A DNA stretch of 64,000 bases from an uncultured Tenacibaculum sp. (GCA_947496185.1 CANMCD010000010.1:1-64000); one strand, 5' to 3'. Positions 54,301 through 61,007 are shown, numbered from the stretch's first letter. Program-made: numbers and translations. Notes: generated by a model not told the origin, from the sequence alone.

Positions 54301-54791
54301 GCAAAGTGAATTGTTCCGCTATTTACTGGATTGCAATTCAACAATTCCTCCCAGAAAAACACCCTTTTTTCAAGGTCTTGAAACATTTGTTCCTTACTAT
54401 TGACCTCTGCAAACTTCTTTAGTGAACCAACTTGTTTCTCTGTCGTAATTAAGTAGGGGTTATCAAGTAGTTTCCATATATTAAAAACTTTGTCTTTATG
54501 TCTATCACTAGTGCTAATAGAAATAGGCACGGGTATAAACCCTCCCAAAATACATGCCCAAAACAATCTTAAAAAAACCTCATTATCATCGATCTGCAAT
54601 ACGACTTCATCTCCTGGATTGACATTATTAGACTGAAGTACAGCTAATAACTTATATGATGATTGATATAAATCAGCATAGGAAAGAAAATGTTTTTCTT
54701 TGCTTGATCTAACAAACGTTATTCCTTTATTACTAAGTTTACTCCACTTAACTAGCAACTCAGTTAGTGTATTTTCTGTAGGTATATTCAT
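48330..54791 (-). CDS. NRPS1: FAAL-ACP-C-A(Asn)-T-E lipopeptide initiation synthetase
   Basis: 2153 aa from the ATG at 54791. An in-frame ATG at 54842 would add 17 hydrophobic residues; the later start fits the usual FAAL N-terminus better. FAAL domain: FSSGSTGNAKGVE near residue 175 and the GRHKNIIIVNGQNYYP block, so it activates a fatty acid as its adenylate. ACP follows (GGNSL, Ser 615), then C (HHIIADG near 794), A (YTSGTTGQPKG near 1255, NEYGPTEAT near 1388), T (GGDSI, Ser 1649) and an E domain (HHLLVDGVSW near 1834, EVPNQG, FNYLGEF). Pocket residues D-L-T-K-I-G-E-I-G match the Asn code DLTKLGEVG in all but two conservative positions. The product should be N-acyl-D-Asn-S-T. The first C of NRPS2 is DCL-like, which agrees with a D-residue donor. 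Confidence 0.93.
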   Translation of the reverse strand: MNIPTENTLTELLVKWSKLSNKGITFVRSSKEKHFLSYADLYQSSYKLLAVLQSNNVNPGDEVVLQIDDNEVFLRLFWACILGGFIPVPISISTSDRHKDKVFNIWKLLDNPYLITTEKQVGSLKKFAEVNSKEQMFQDLEKRVFFWEELLNCNPVNSGTIHFANKKDLAYIQFSSGSTGNAKGVELTHQNLIANITSIAKAGKYTNDDCMVSWMPLTHDMGLIGFHLNPLLLGMNHCLIPTTLFVRRPAIWFDTATQHKATVICSPNFGYNYVLEHCIGKKQYDWDLSHVRILYNGAEPISLTLANRFLNEMKQYSLKANAMCPVYGLAEASLAVAISNLEEDVLSHNINRYLLKIGNPVISSNDENSIACVNLGKAITGVGLRITDGNNVEVAAGVLGHIQIQGENVTTGYYNNKAATKEVLSEGWLDTGDLGFIKDACLYVTGRHKNIIIVNGQNYYPYDLEKIAEEVDGISLNKIVVVGFFDHKIEQEVILSFVLYRSKNYEEFIKLADEVKAVVNTKIGVNINKILPVRDIPRTTSGKLKRVALKESYLNGEFEDVEGILAELRLSKSNSKSIVLPKDEIESKLYDIWRKVFKHDDFGVTDNFFKIGGNSLRGVQILTHISNVMDMDFSVDFLFENPTILKMKLALSNVEGKKNKIQQTKAKAWYPISEAQRNIFNAWKFDPKSTAYNIPFALKIKGETTIEDIEKALHQLYKRHSIINAGIDVVNEMFEIADKELLPLRVSQCQPDKQSSYLRSLVKPFDLKQERLYRHELVEVTTITKILFLDFHHIIADGESIRLFVTELSMLLSGKPLPLSTIDFKDYIAWRSSSILQEQELTQESYWKNKLNVEIPALELPVDFLRKSVKQHKGARKSWKLTKGLSDNLRTIAKENKTTLHSVMFTAYSWLLHKISSKEVICIGMPVSEKIASELQTVFGMFVNSLPVISKVSDDVTFSESVLLNRKEIIEVLKNQQYPVQKLHGFKGTRDASRNNFFDTMFLFQEGIDSELAVLQKLYFDPGYSKYDISLEVFNEDAIVFDIEYSTDLFASKTIANFQRYFNTILEQVCLNKEVTYSTLSLLDRKVTNELVYQFNETNESLLHDNFLSMFYEHVQKQPNSIALVHNEVTMSYIHLDTLSNTYANSLRGRGVKKGDTVCVILEKSTDLISCIIAIFKLGAIYIPIEVDTPNDRVEYIVKNAASNVLINGGNYRNANIASDLCIAIKDLKENTAEFHQELIASDDPAYIIYTSGTTGQPKGVVVPHKSLANYLHWAKEYYIGTDSNQTMALYSNISFDLTFTSIFLPLCSGNKVKIFSMNIKNMDIEKLFLDEQINIIKLTPSHLKMLLNNRINIAENSMLTSLIVGGENLDQKLAHSIHTMFDGKVAILNEYGPTEATIGCMIYKFNFEDKDTSVPIGKPIQNAQIYLLDKNLKPVPNGVEGDLYVSGEGLAKGYWKNEKLTNEKFFANPFITGKKMYNTGDVARRNHNNDLVFIRRSDNQVKINGFRIEIEEIEALFRKITTVIDCVVITQTISKRTFLVAFVVETSATHEKLSVIDYKNYLAESIPYYMIPEQIIRVDEIPLTSNGKADFKALNNILEEDIRTRTEEIGNDTEENKLLQVLKEVWKDVLKLDVISNEDSFYEIGGDSIKAAQIVSKLKEKGIGLSIKEILTYNTLVQISAFLSSVSVNRKDKKVIEKPLEGERMKTPIEDWFFKQQFENSGFYNQSVFLKFNEKIDKLLLEKTLAELIRYHDNLRINVKGSTLFYNDEHIKREVSINEYQIEDTNQDVLDDLLVSIKKGFDLSSSLLIKAAIVKNIKDNSERLLITAHHLLVDGVSWRIILEDLYSIYKSLVSDNDIDIPNKSASLKKWTEQSTLSYDKDALSKEVDFWKSKQTKAFLFPEKFDNESNQTLKGDYHFGKIDEELSHLFVDLTQGKNAFNVDKQIILFLSWALAIKEVVCCDTLTLQVESNGRNGLDIDVSRTVGWFTLFYPLTLNLLGKDIATLLLEIKEAIREVPNQGLGYMLLNQKGILEDPSFTFPEVRFNYLGEFSEEMNNDVFELATLENGIEFSKENKVTAKIEINIVIVNNQVNYRIINSQLIENHVISDLLVNFENQLRQILMCINNTEEVYYSPSDFSSATLDIDDLNTLFE

Positions 54792-54874
54792 TGTCCAAAA
54801 ACTATTTAGTAGGATAAACATGTTGAGCGAAACCCCAAACATTATTTAATAATTAAAGACATGTAAGCAGGCAC

Positions 54875-55396
54875 TTACAAACTATTAGTACTTTCAAAAG
54901 CATAAAAAGGCATCGTAGCTATGATATTCTGCTTTAACGAGTCAATTCTTACAATAATTTTATGCTCCCCATCAACTTTCATGATTTCACACTGTAAACC
55001 TTTCAGGGGGCCATAGTTAATTTTTCTTACTTCATTAACTTTTGGAAGTCTTCTATTAACAACTTCTGCATTGCTAATATTTTGATCCCCTACCATAAAT
55101 TTTATCTGATTAATTTCCTTTTCAGTTACGCGAGCATATTCATTCCCGAAACTAATGTAGGCACTTGCACAGTTCACTGACAATGCTTTATAGAATTCTA
55201 AAGAAGAATTAACTTTTACAAAAACATAAGAAGGAAATAATGGCTTGAGAACCTTTTTCTTTCGATCACTCCATTCCCTCACACTCTCAACTTGAGGCAA
55301 AAATGATTCTACAGAAACTTCTTTTAAATATTCGTGTACTTTTTTTTCAGAACGAGGATATACATACAGTACATACCATCCAGTCTTAAAACCCAT
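54875..55396 (-). CDS. NusG-like antiterminator, UpxY/LoaP-type
   Basis: 173 aa. The N-terminal NGN domain starts GWYVLYVYPRSEKKVHEYL and includes the LFPSYVFVKV segment. A C-terminal KOW-type domain has INYGPLKGLQCEI near residue 131. It is a NusG paralog, not the housekeeping gene: there is no secE or ribosomal protein neighbour. It is the first gene of the NRPS operon, 83 bp before the chosen NRPS1 start. Specialised NusG paralogs (UpxY for Bacteroides capsule operons, LoaP for Bacillus polyketide operons, RfaH) load at a leader and stop premature termination in very long operons. That role fits a transcription unit of more than 55 kb. Confidence 0.88.
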   Translation of the reverse strand: MGFKTGWYVLYVYPRSEKKVHEYLKEVSVESFLPQVESVREWSDRKKKVLKPLFPSYVFVKVNSSLEFYKALSVNCASAYISFGNEYARVTEKEINQIKFMVGDQNISNAEVVNRRLPKVNEVRKINYGPLKGLQCEIMKVDGEHKIIVRIDSLKQNIIATMPFYAFESTNSL

Positions 55397-55444
55397 AAAA
55401 AATTTGAAATAGTAATAGTTAGTTATTGGATAAAGCTTCGCTAC

Positions 55445-55460
55445 CGTCAGTCACATGACG
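55445..55460 (-). promoter_or_regulatory. Short leader hairpin, candidate antiterminator-loading element
   Basis: CGTCA (55445-55449) and TGACG (55456-55460) form a 5-bp stem with a 6-nt loop. It lies about 50 nt upstream of the NusG-like gene in the predicted transcript. LoaP-type proteins are known to recognise an RNA hairpin in the operon leader. That this is the site is only a guess from position. Confidence 0.3.
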
Positions 55461-55563
55461 TTGATAATCGTAAGAAATAATATTGAATATATTTTATAAA
55501 GAAATCAGCAATTCCATGCTTTCATAATTCTTACCCCCCGGCAGTCCTTTATCCCATTCCTAG

Positions 55564-55571
55564 CAAACCTA
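55564..55571 (-). promoter_or_regulatory. Possible Bacteroidota -7 promoter element
   Basis: The minus strand reads TAGGTTTG, which fits the Bacteroidota -7 consensus TAnnTTTG. The expected TTG-type -33 box is poor: only an A/T-rich ATTTAA lies at about the right distance. A leader of roughly 160 nt would result. Weak evidence. Confidence 0.3.
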
Positions 55572-56010
55572 ATTAAAAAAAAGCATTCGTTAAATATTTT
55601 TATGATAATTAACAAAAAGCTAATTGAACTAAAAAAGATCTTACAACAAACCAAAACAATTAGATTTATCGCTTTTTAAGCGTTAAAAAATAACTTAAAA
55701 AAATGATTTACAACAATCTAAAAAACTCAACAGATTACTTTACTATATCCATTTTTTATTTCACCCTCTATAGGATTGTATAGGACAACAAAGATTTATG
55801 TTAAACTTTTCTTATATTTTACAAAACAAAAAAATTAAAAACATACACTTGAGGCTTTTTAAAAAGTAATATAATTACCATACTTCCACCATTTCCGCTA
55901 CGGAAAACTACATTTTATACTGCGGTAATACCCTATTCAGAACTATAGACTATCTATATCTTTGTCGTATCACTCATTACATTTGAGCGGATAATTTAAG
56001 GGGAAAAACA

Positions 56011-56043
56011 AAAAAACTTTTAGGTAGTACCTAAAAGTTTTTT
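56011..56043 (-). terminator. Intrinsic terminator downstream of norB
   Basis: A perfect 15-bp inverted repeat with a 3-nt loop: the stem core is ACTTTTAGGT / ACCTAAAAGT, flanked by A and T runs. It lies 36 bp after the norB stop on the minus strand. The symmetric A/T flanks let it act on both strands. It separates the NO-stress operon from the NRPS operon. Confidence 0.85.
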
Positions 56044-56079
56044 TATTAAAAATTGTTTTCATAATGTCTTTTACAGAAA

Positions 56080-58329
56080 TCACATACTACTTTTCGCTAA
56101 AGTGTATTTTGTTTTTTTTTGTCTTATCGAAAGCAAAACTGTTTTAGTTACAAACCAACAATAACTGACAATTCCAACAGAAAATACAATATCTCCAATC
56201 ATACGTAACCACTTTAACGTCTGAACAGTTGGACTATAAAGTAATGTTGTATCTCTAGCAAAAAAATACCCTTTAGTTATGGAAGTATATGCTTGTATTA
56301 TTCCGATTGGTAATAAACTCAAAACAACCATCAAAATTAGCCCCAAATTTAAGCTCCAAAAAGCTATTTTTAAGGGTTTTTCATTCCATGTGAAGTTTGA
56401 ACTAAGTCTTAAACACATTAGTATGAATCCCATCCCCAACATACCATACACGCCAAATAAAGCTGTATGAGCATGTACAGCGGTAGTATTAAGCCCTTGA
56501 ATGTAATACAAGGCAATAGGTGGATTAATTAAAAAGCCAAACACACCTGCCCCCAACATATTCCAAAATGCTACGGATATAAAAAAGAAAATTGGCCATT
56601 TATAACGTTGAATCCACTCATTACTTTTTAATAAATTCCAATTCTCTCTGATTTCAAATCCCATTAAAGTTAAAGGCACAACTTCCAAAGCACTAAAAGT
56701 GGCTCCTAAAGCAATCGCCTTTACTGGAGTACCCGAAAAATACAAATGATGTAAGGTACCAATTATTCCACCGCATAAAAATATCGTTGCTGAAGCAATA
56801 GCTGTTTTCCCTGCCGTACTTGCAGAAATAATTTTTAACTTAGAAAATAAATAAGCGATAACTACAGTAGCAAAAACTTCAAAAAATCCTTCCACCCATA
56901 AATGTACTAACCACCACCGCCAATAATTAATTACGGGTAAAGAACTGTTTTCTCCATACATCAAACCCGAAAAGAAGAATAGTCCGATTGCTGATACAGA
57001 AATTAAAAGAATAATTAATAAATTTTTTGAATTATCATTTTTTCTAATTCCATAAAGTACATGCCTACCTACCATTATCATCCATAGTATCAGACCAACA
57101 CCTAACAATAACTGCCAAAATCTTCCTAAATCTACATACTCATATCCTTGGTGACCAAAAAAGAAGTTCATTGTCGAATCAAAAAATTGATGAACTCCTA
57201 ACCACTCTCCGACCATAGATCCCAAAACGATAATTAGCAATGCTATGAACAAGAAATTAATTCCAAATACCTGATATTTCATTTCCTTTCCACTTATCAT
57301 TGGTGCTAAAAACAACCCTGTAGCAAGCCAAGTTGTAGCAATCCAAAAAATTGCCAACTGTGTATGCCATGTCCTACTTATCGAATACGGCAAATATTCA
57401 GATAGTTGATAGCCAAAGAAAGCCTGTCCTTCTACAGTATAATGTACTGTAACAATTCCTAACAGTATCTGTAATACAATCAAAAATGAAACCACCAAAA
57501 AGTATTTCAATACTGCTTTTTGTGAGCTAAATAACTTTTTATTAAGTAACGGGTCTTTAATTATCTCTTTAACTGCTTCTCCTTTTTCGTGATTTCTAAT
57601 ATAATAATACGCCAGAATTCCGATGAATAGGAGTAATAATATTATAGAAAAACCTGACCAGATTTGTGAATCAGCAGTGATCGTATTGTCAATTAGAGGC
57701 TCATGAGGCCAATTTGAGGTATAAGTATAAATCTGGTCAGGCCTATTGGTACTTGCAGCCCATGAAGTCCAAAATAAGAAAGCACTTAACCTTTTAAGCT
57801 TTTGACTATCATTTAAAACTCCTTCTGGAATAGCATATTTCTCATGTCCATTTACAAAAATTGCTTTATAATAAGCTGCATTTACCGCTATTGCTTTGCT
57901 TCTTATCTCTGAAATTGATAAAGTGTTATTGTCAAAATCATAGGTATTTGTTCGTATTTGCTTTACCAACCGAGCTTTTAACAAGGCTTTATTTTCTTCG
58001 TTTAAATCTTCATATAAACGATTAAACTCTTTAGATGACCAATACTCCAAGAGATAAATTGCTTCTCTATGAATCCAATCAGCAGTCCAATCAGGAGCCA
58101 CATAACTTCCATGCCCCCAAATAGAACCTACTTCCATTCCTCCAATAGACTCCCAAACATTTTGTCCTTCTTGAATATCTTCTTTTGTAAAAACTACTTC
58201 ACCTGTTTTCGCTACAATAACTTTTTCAGGCAGGGGAGGCTGTGTTTGATATATTTCATTACCTACCCAAATTAAAACTACAAACGATAATACTACTACC
58301 GCTATAAAACCTATCCATAATCTTTTCAT
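56080..58329 (-). CDS. norB: Quinol-dependent nitric oxide reductase (qNor, NorB)
   Basis: 749 aa. The N-terminal helix is followed by a periplasmic cytochrome-c-like extension without a heme-binding CxxCH. It contains the EGQNVWESIGGMEVGSIWGHGSYVAPDW block typical of qNor. A heme-copper-oxidase-like core of about twelve helices follows, with conserved histidines (for example SRTWHTQLAIFW, HLWVEGFFEV, LHHLYFSG and HAHTALFGVYG). The enzyme reduces two NO to N2O at the inner membrane with quinol electrons. The neighbouring RIC protein and Rrf2 regulator suggest NO detoxification or incomplete denitrification. It starts 5 bp after the ric stop, so it is co-transcribed. Confidence 0.96.
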   Translation of the reverse strand: MKRLWIGFIAVVVLSFVVLIWVGNEIYQTQPPLPEKVIVAKTGEVVFTKEDIQEGQNVWESIGGMEVGSIWGHGSYVAPDWTADWIHREAIYLLEYWSSKEFNRLYEDLNEENKALLKARLVKQIRTNTYDFDNNTLSISEIRSKAIAVNAAYYKAIFVNGHEKYAIPEGVLNDSQKLKRLSAFLFWTSWAASTNRPDQIYTYTSNWPHEPLIDNTITADSQIWSGFSIILLLLFIGILAYYYIRNHEKGEAVKEIIKDPLLNKKLFSSQKAVLKYFLVVSFLIVLQILLGIVTVHYTVEGQAFFGYQLSEYLPYSISRTWHTQLAIFWIATTWLATGLFLAPMISGKEMKYQVFGINFLFIALLIIVLGSMVGEWLGVHQFFDSTMNFFFGHQGYEYVDLGRFWQLLLGVGLILWMIMVGRHVLYGIRKNDNSKNLLIILLISVSAIGLFFFSGLMYGENSSLPVINYWRWWLVHLWVEGFFEVFATVVIAYLFSKLKIISASTAGKTAIASATIFLCGGIIGTLHHLYFSGTPVKAIALGATFSALEVVPLTLMGFEIRENWNLLKSNEWIQRYKWPIFFFISVAFWNMLGAGVFGFLINPPIALYYIQGLNTTAVHAHTALFGVYGMLGMGFILMCLRLSSNFTWNEKPLKIAFWSLNLGLILMVVLSLLPIGIIQAYTSITKGYFFARDTTLLYSPTVQTLKWLRMIGDIVFSVGIVSYCWFVTKTVLLSIRQKKTKYTLAKSSM

Positions 58330-58334
58330 TTCCT

Positions 58335-59057
58335 TTATTTTTTTAAGTTATTTTCTAAAATTACAGCCTTCTTAAACAGAATGTTATTTTCTAAATGAAT
58401 ATGCTTATGTAGATCTTCTTCAAATTCTTTTAATAATGAATAAGCGATCTTATAAGAATTACATGCCCCTTTAGGGACTGTATAATTATCGGTAAGCTCG
58501 GCTATCGAACGAAAACGCTCCCCTTCCTCATCATGGTCATGATGCATATCATTTATAGAAGCTTCTATACTTTTTTTCAAAAGTTTTGTTATATCATTCT
58601 TATTTCTCTTTGAAGAAGAAATTTTTTTGATATGTGGAAATAAGACTAGCTCTTCTTTCTTCATGTGCATCGTTAATTCTCCTGCACTTTTTTTAAACAA
58701 CTCTTTAATTTCAAATAAGTCTTGGTGTTTTTCTCCATGAACATTACATATTTTATCCAAATAATGTAAAATTTCAGGAATAGTTCTCTCTACGTACTGA
58801 TGATGGTGATTGTATATATAATCACATAAAAACTCAAGACTCCATTTTTGATAATTTTTTTCCAACGACGAAGACACTTCAACCTCTTTTAATTTTGATA
58901 TGATTTCTAAAGGTTCTACATCTATACTAATTGAAGCTTCTCCTATGCTTCTGTTTCCATTACAGCAATAATCAATTCCATAATTTTTAAATATGGCAGC
59001 TGTTTTGTAGTTATTAGAAACTACATCTCCTACTAATGTGTTTATATTAATTTTCAT
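58335..59057 (-). CDS. ric: Iron-sulfur cluster repair di-iron protein (RIC/ScdA/YtfE)
   Basis: 240 aa. It has an N-terminal DUF542-like segment with the Cys pair in GIDYCCNGNRSIGEA, then a hemerythrin-like four-helix domain with the histidine set HHHQYVER, HMKKEE, HHDHDEEGERF and HIHLENNILF. Family members restore iron-sulfur clusters damaged by NO and oxidative stress. The start overlaps the end of the upstream membrane-protein gene by 11 bases, and norB follows, so it is part of one NO-response operon. The gene is named scdA or ytfE in other species. Confidence 0.94.
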   Translation of the reverse strand: MKININTLVGDVVSNNYKTAAIFKNYGIDYCCNGNRSIGEASISIDVEPLEIISKLKEVEVSSSLEKNYQKWSLEFLCDYIYNHHHQYVERTIPEILHYLDKICNVHGEKHQDLFEIKELFKKSAGELTMHMKKEELVLFPHIKKISSSKRNKNDITKLLKKSIEASINDMHHDHDEEGERFRSIAELTDNYTVPKGACNSYKIAYSLLKEFEEDLHKHIHLENNILFKKAVILENNLKK

Positions 59058-59493
59058 TATTCCTTATAATTTGTATTCCTATTCCTATGAGAAATGCGAC
59101 CTTGATAACTTCTAACACTACATATACAAGATGCATGTAACTCTTATCTAAGTGAATATTTTGAGCAATTAATTCAGCTCTTTTATCTAATATGGGGAAC
59201 AAATACCATGTTTGAAGTATCAATATTAGCAAGGGAATGAGTATCATTTTTCCATATCCAGATAACAAGAATTTGTTTTTTATTAATACAAAAACAATGA
59301 CCAAACTAATCCCCCACTCTACCTTATTTAATGCATAAAATACTTTTCTACCTATAGCTAAACCTATTTCTAATGTTACTGTGGGTACCCTAAATTTTAA
59401 CCAAGCCTCCATGAAACTAATAGCACAAACAAATCCAACCCATAAGGAAACTAGTACTAGCACTATTTTTAAGTAAAAATCGTATTTATTCAT
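59047..59493 (-). CDS. Small four-helix membrane protein of the NO-stress operon
   Basis: 148 aa with four predicted membrane segments (about residues 7-29, 57-75, 81-97 and 120-142). No catalytic motif is recognised. It is the first gene of the operon with ric and norB and overlaps ric by 11 bases. A palindromic candidate operator for the neighbouring Rrf2 regulator lies directly in front of the start codon. By context it serves NO or electron-transfer physiology, but its function is unknown to me. Confidence 0.75.
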   Translation of the reverse strand: MNKYDFYLKIVLVLVSLWVGFVCAISFMEAWLKFRVPTVTLEIGLAIGRKVFYALNKVEWGISLVIVFVLIKNKFLLSGYGKMILIPLLILILQTWYLFPILDKRAELIAQNIHLDKSYMHLVYVVLEVIKVAFLIGIGIQIIRNNEN

Positions 59494-59496
59494 TTT

Positions 59497-59522
59497 TATA
59501 AAGGATATTTTTGTCTTTTATT
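59497..59522. promoter_or_regulatory. Candidate Rrf2 operator in front of the membrane protein-ric-norB operon
   Basis: A 26-bp site that matches the palindrome at 60009-60034 at 22 positions when read in the same orientation. Its right arm (GTCTTTTAT) is exact and its left arm (TATAAAGGAT) is slightly degraded. It begins 3 bp upstream of the start codon at 59493, where bound protein would block transcription or translation initiation. Confidence 0.6.
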
Positions 59523-59535
59523 ATTTTAAAATTTT

Positions 59536-59973
59536 TTATCGTTTTAACCAGAGATAATTTTTTTCTCCATCGGTATATAAAATGTCATATAATGTATTCT
59601 CTTGGAGCATAGTTTGTAATTTATCTCTAACTTCTACAAACTTATAATGCAACGGACATGGTGATTCTTCATCACATTGTTCCAGTCCTAAACCACAACC
59701 CGTATATATTTTATCACCATCTAATACACTTACTATTTGACTTAATGTAATTTTTTTAAGCTTATAGTTTTCAATCATAAATCCACCATAAGGACCTTTT
59801 ATCGATGTTATAACATCATTTTTTGTCAATATTTGCATTATCTTCCCCGTAAAAGCTTCTGGAGAATTTATTGCTTCAGCAATCGATTTTAACCCTACTT
59901 TTTTATTTAGTGCAGATTGCTCTGCTACGTATATTGTCGCCCTTAAACCATACTCACAAGATTTTGAAAACAT
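59536..59973 (-). CDS. Rrf2-family regulator, probable NO/redox sensor
   Basis: About 145 aa from the ATG at 59973, which follows a GGGGG stretch; a 7-codon upstream TTG start is unlikely. The winged-helix N-terminus MFSKSCEYGLRATIYVA and the GPYGGFM wing are typical of Rrf2. Three cysteines in CGLGLEQCDEESPC match the cluster-binding pattern of IscR/NsrR/RsrR-type proteins. The gene lies directly before the membrane protein-ric-norB genes, so it probably senses NO through an iron-sulfur cluster and controls them. An IscR-like role is less likely because no isc or suf genes are near. Confidence 0.9.
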   Translation of the reverse strand: MFSKSCEYGLRATIYVAEQSALNKKVGLKSIAEAINSPEAFTGKIMQILTKNDVITSIKGPYGGFMIENYKLKKITLSQIVSVLDGDKIYTGCGLGLEQCDEESPCPLHYKFVEVRDKLQTMLQENTLYDILYTDGEKNYLWLKR

Positions 59974-59997
59974 ACCCCCTAACAGTTTATACAAAAA

Positions 59998-60045
59998 TAG
60001 TTATTTTTTATAAAAGACAAAAACGTCTTTTATAAAAAATAACTA
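59998..60045. promoter_or_regulatory. Perfect 21-bp inverted repeat upstream of rrf2 (candidate operator or terminator)
   Basis: Left arm 59998-60018 and right arm 60025-60045 are exact reverse complements around a 6-bp centre. The core is TATAAAAGAC-N6-GTCTTTTATA (60009-60034). It lies 24 bp before the rrf2 ATG and 22 bp after the nagK stop. It is A/T-rich with no U-tract bias, so operator function fits better than termination. A second near-copy upstream of the regulated operon supports this. Confidence 0.65.
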
Positions 60046-60067
60046 CATATTATTATTTTATATTTTA

Positions 60068-60946
60068 TTAAACTACTTTTTTAAGGAAAGTTCTGTCTTC
60101 CTTAACAGATTCAATAAACGCCGATAATGGTCGTCTTATAAAATTTTCAGGAGCTTTAATAGCTCGTTTCTTTAATTCATTTTTAATAATATCCTTAGCA
60201 TGATAGCCTACAGAACCGATAAAGTAAAGCGGTACTTCATTCAGTTCATTTTTATACTTAAGTAATTGCTTATCTATAAACTCAGAAATACAAAAAGTTA
60301 CGATTTCTTTAGCATAAGGATGTTCAATATTCTCAAACAAAAAACGGGCATATTGTGCTAAATATTTATTAGGCATTTTTGCTCCGTAAAGCTTAGACAA
60401 TACTTTATCATCATTAAGTTTGAAACTTTTTTCTAAAGAAAACTTCAAATCTTCAGGTATATTTTGATAATAATAATTTTTTAAAACCTCCTTACCTAAA
60501 TGATTCCCACTGCCTTCATCCATAAGGATATACCCCATGGCTTTTACTTTCTGCTCAATAGTATCACCGTTATAAAAACAACAATTTGATCCAGTACCTA
60601 AAATACAGACAACTGAAGCCTCTTGAGAAGCAGCAAATACAGCTAACATTAAGTCTTCTTTGACTACTATTTTCGTAACATTTGAAAAATTCTTTTCGAA
60701 AATTGTTTTAATTTTTTTCTCTCCTTTTTTATTGTTACATCCTGCACCAAAAAAATAGATAGAGGTAATATCTTCTTTGAATTCTGAGAGTTCTTCACAA
60801 TTATCGATTACCTCAGCGATATCTTTTTTCTTAAGTACTGATGGATTTACACCACTAGTTCTAATTCTTTTAACTATATTATTGTCTGTATTTTCCAACA
60901 AAATCCAATCACATTTTGTTGAGCCACTATCCGCTATTAAAATCAT
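60068..60946 (-). CDS. N-acetylglucosamine kinase-like BadF/BadG ATPase
   Basis: 292 aa of the ASKHA sugar-kinase fold. The N-terminal phosphate-binding loop is MILIADSGSTKCDW, and a second loop is VVCILGTGSNCCFY near residue 112. The GYILMDEGSGNHLG segment and FIGSVGYHA near residue 247 fit the Bacteroidota GlcNAc-kinase-like subgroup. It would phosphorylate free GlcNAc or a similar amino sugar released by the neighbouring GH20 enzyme. NagB then processes the deacetylated phosphate. It follows the hexosaminidase gene after a 161-bp gap with three helically phased ATAGTA hexamers. Confidence 0.85.
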   Translation of the reverse strand: MILIADSGSTKCDWILLENTDNNIVKRIRTSGVNPSVLKKKDIAEVIDNCEELSEFKEDITSIYFFGAGCNNKKGEKKIKTIFEKNFSNVTKIVVKEDLMLAVFAASQEASVVCILGTGSNCCFYNGDTIEQKVKAMGYILMDEGSGNHLGKEVLKNYYYQNIPEDLKFSLEKSFKLNDDKVLSKLYGAKMPNKYLAQYARFLFENIEHPYAKEIVTFCISEFIDKQLLKYKNELNEVPLYFIGSVGYHAKDIIKNELKKRAIKAPENFIRRPLSAFIESVKEDRTFLKKVV

Positions 60947-61007
60947 ATCCTATGAAACTTCTAGTTGTATATTTATTAAATTTTGTTCGTCTTTTGTTTT
61001 GTTCACT

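Larger units (their letters stand above)
55397..56010. other. Leader and control region of the NRPS operon
   Basis: About 610 bp without a credible coding frame, between the antiterminator start and the norB terminator. It must hold the promoter and leader of the NRPS operon, because the terminator at 56011-56043 isolates it from norB. It includes a possible -7 element (55564-55571), a small hairpin close to the antiterminator gene (55445-55460) and a direct repeat of TATAGGA at 55769 and 55779 in 10-bp phase. Confidence 0.55.

Noticed and set aside
1-55396. Thioesterase or reductase release domain, MbtH-like protein, PPTase or exporter
   Set aside because: None was found in any synthetase or small gene in the window; the cluster is cut by the left edge, so their absence says nothing about the whole cluster.
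59998-60045. Palindrome read as a terminator of the GlcNAc kinase gene
   Set aside because: The stem is A/T-rich and lacks a one-sided U-tract, and a near-copy stands before the ric-norB operon; an operator explains both copies better. A dual role is not excluded.
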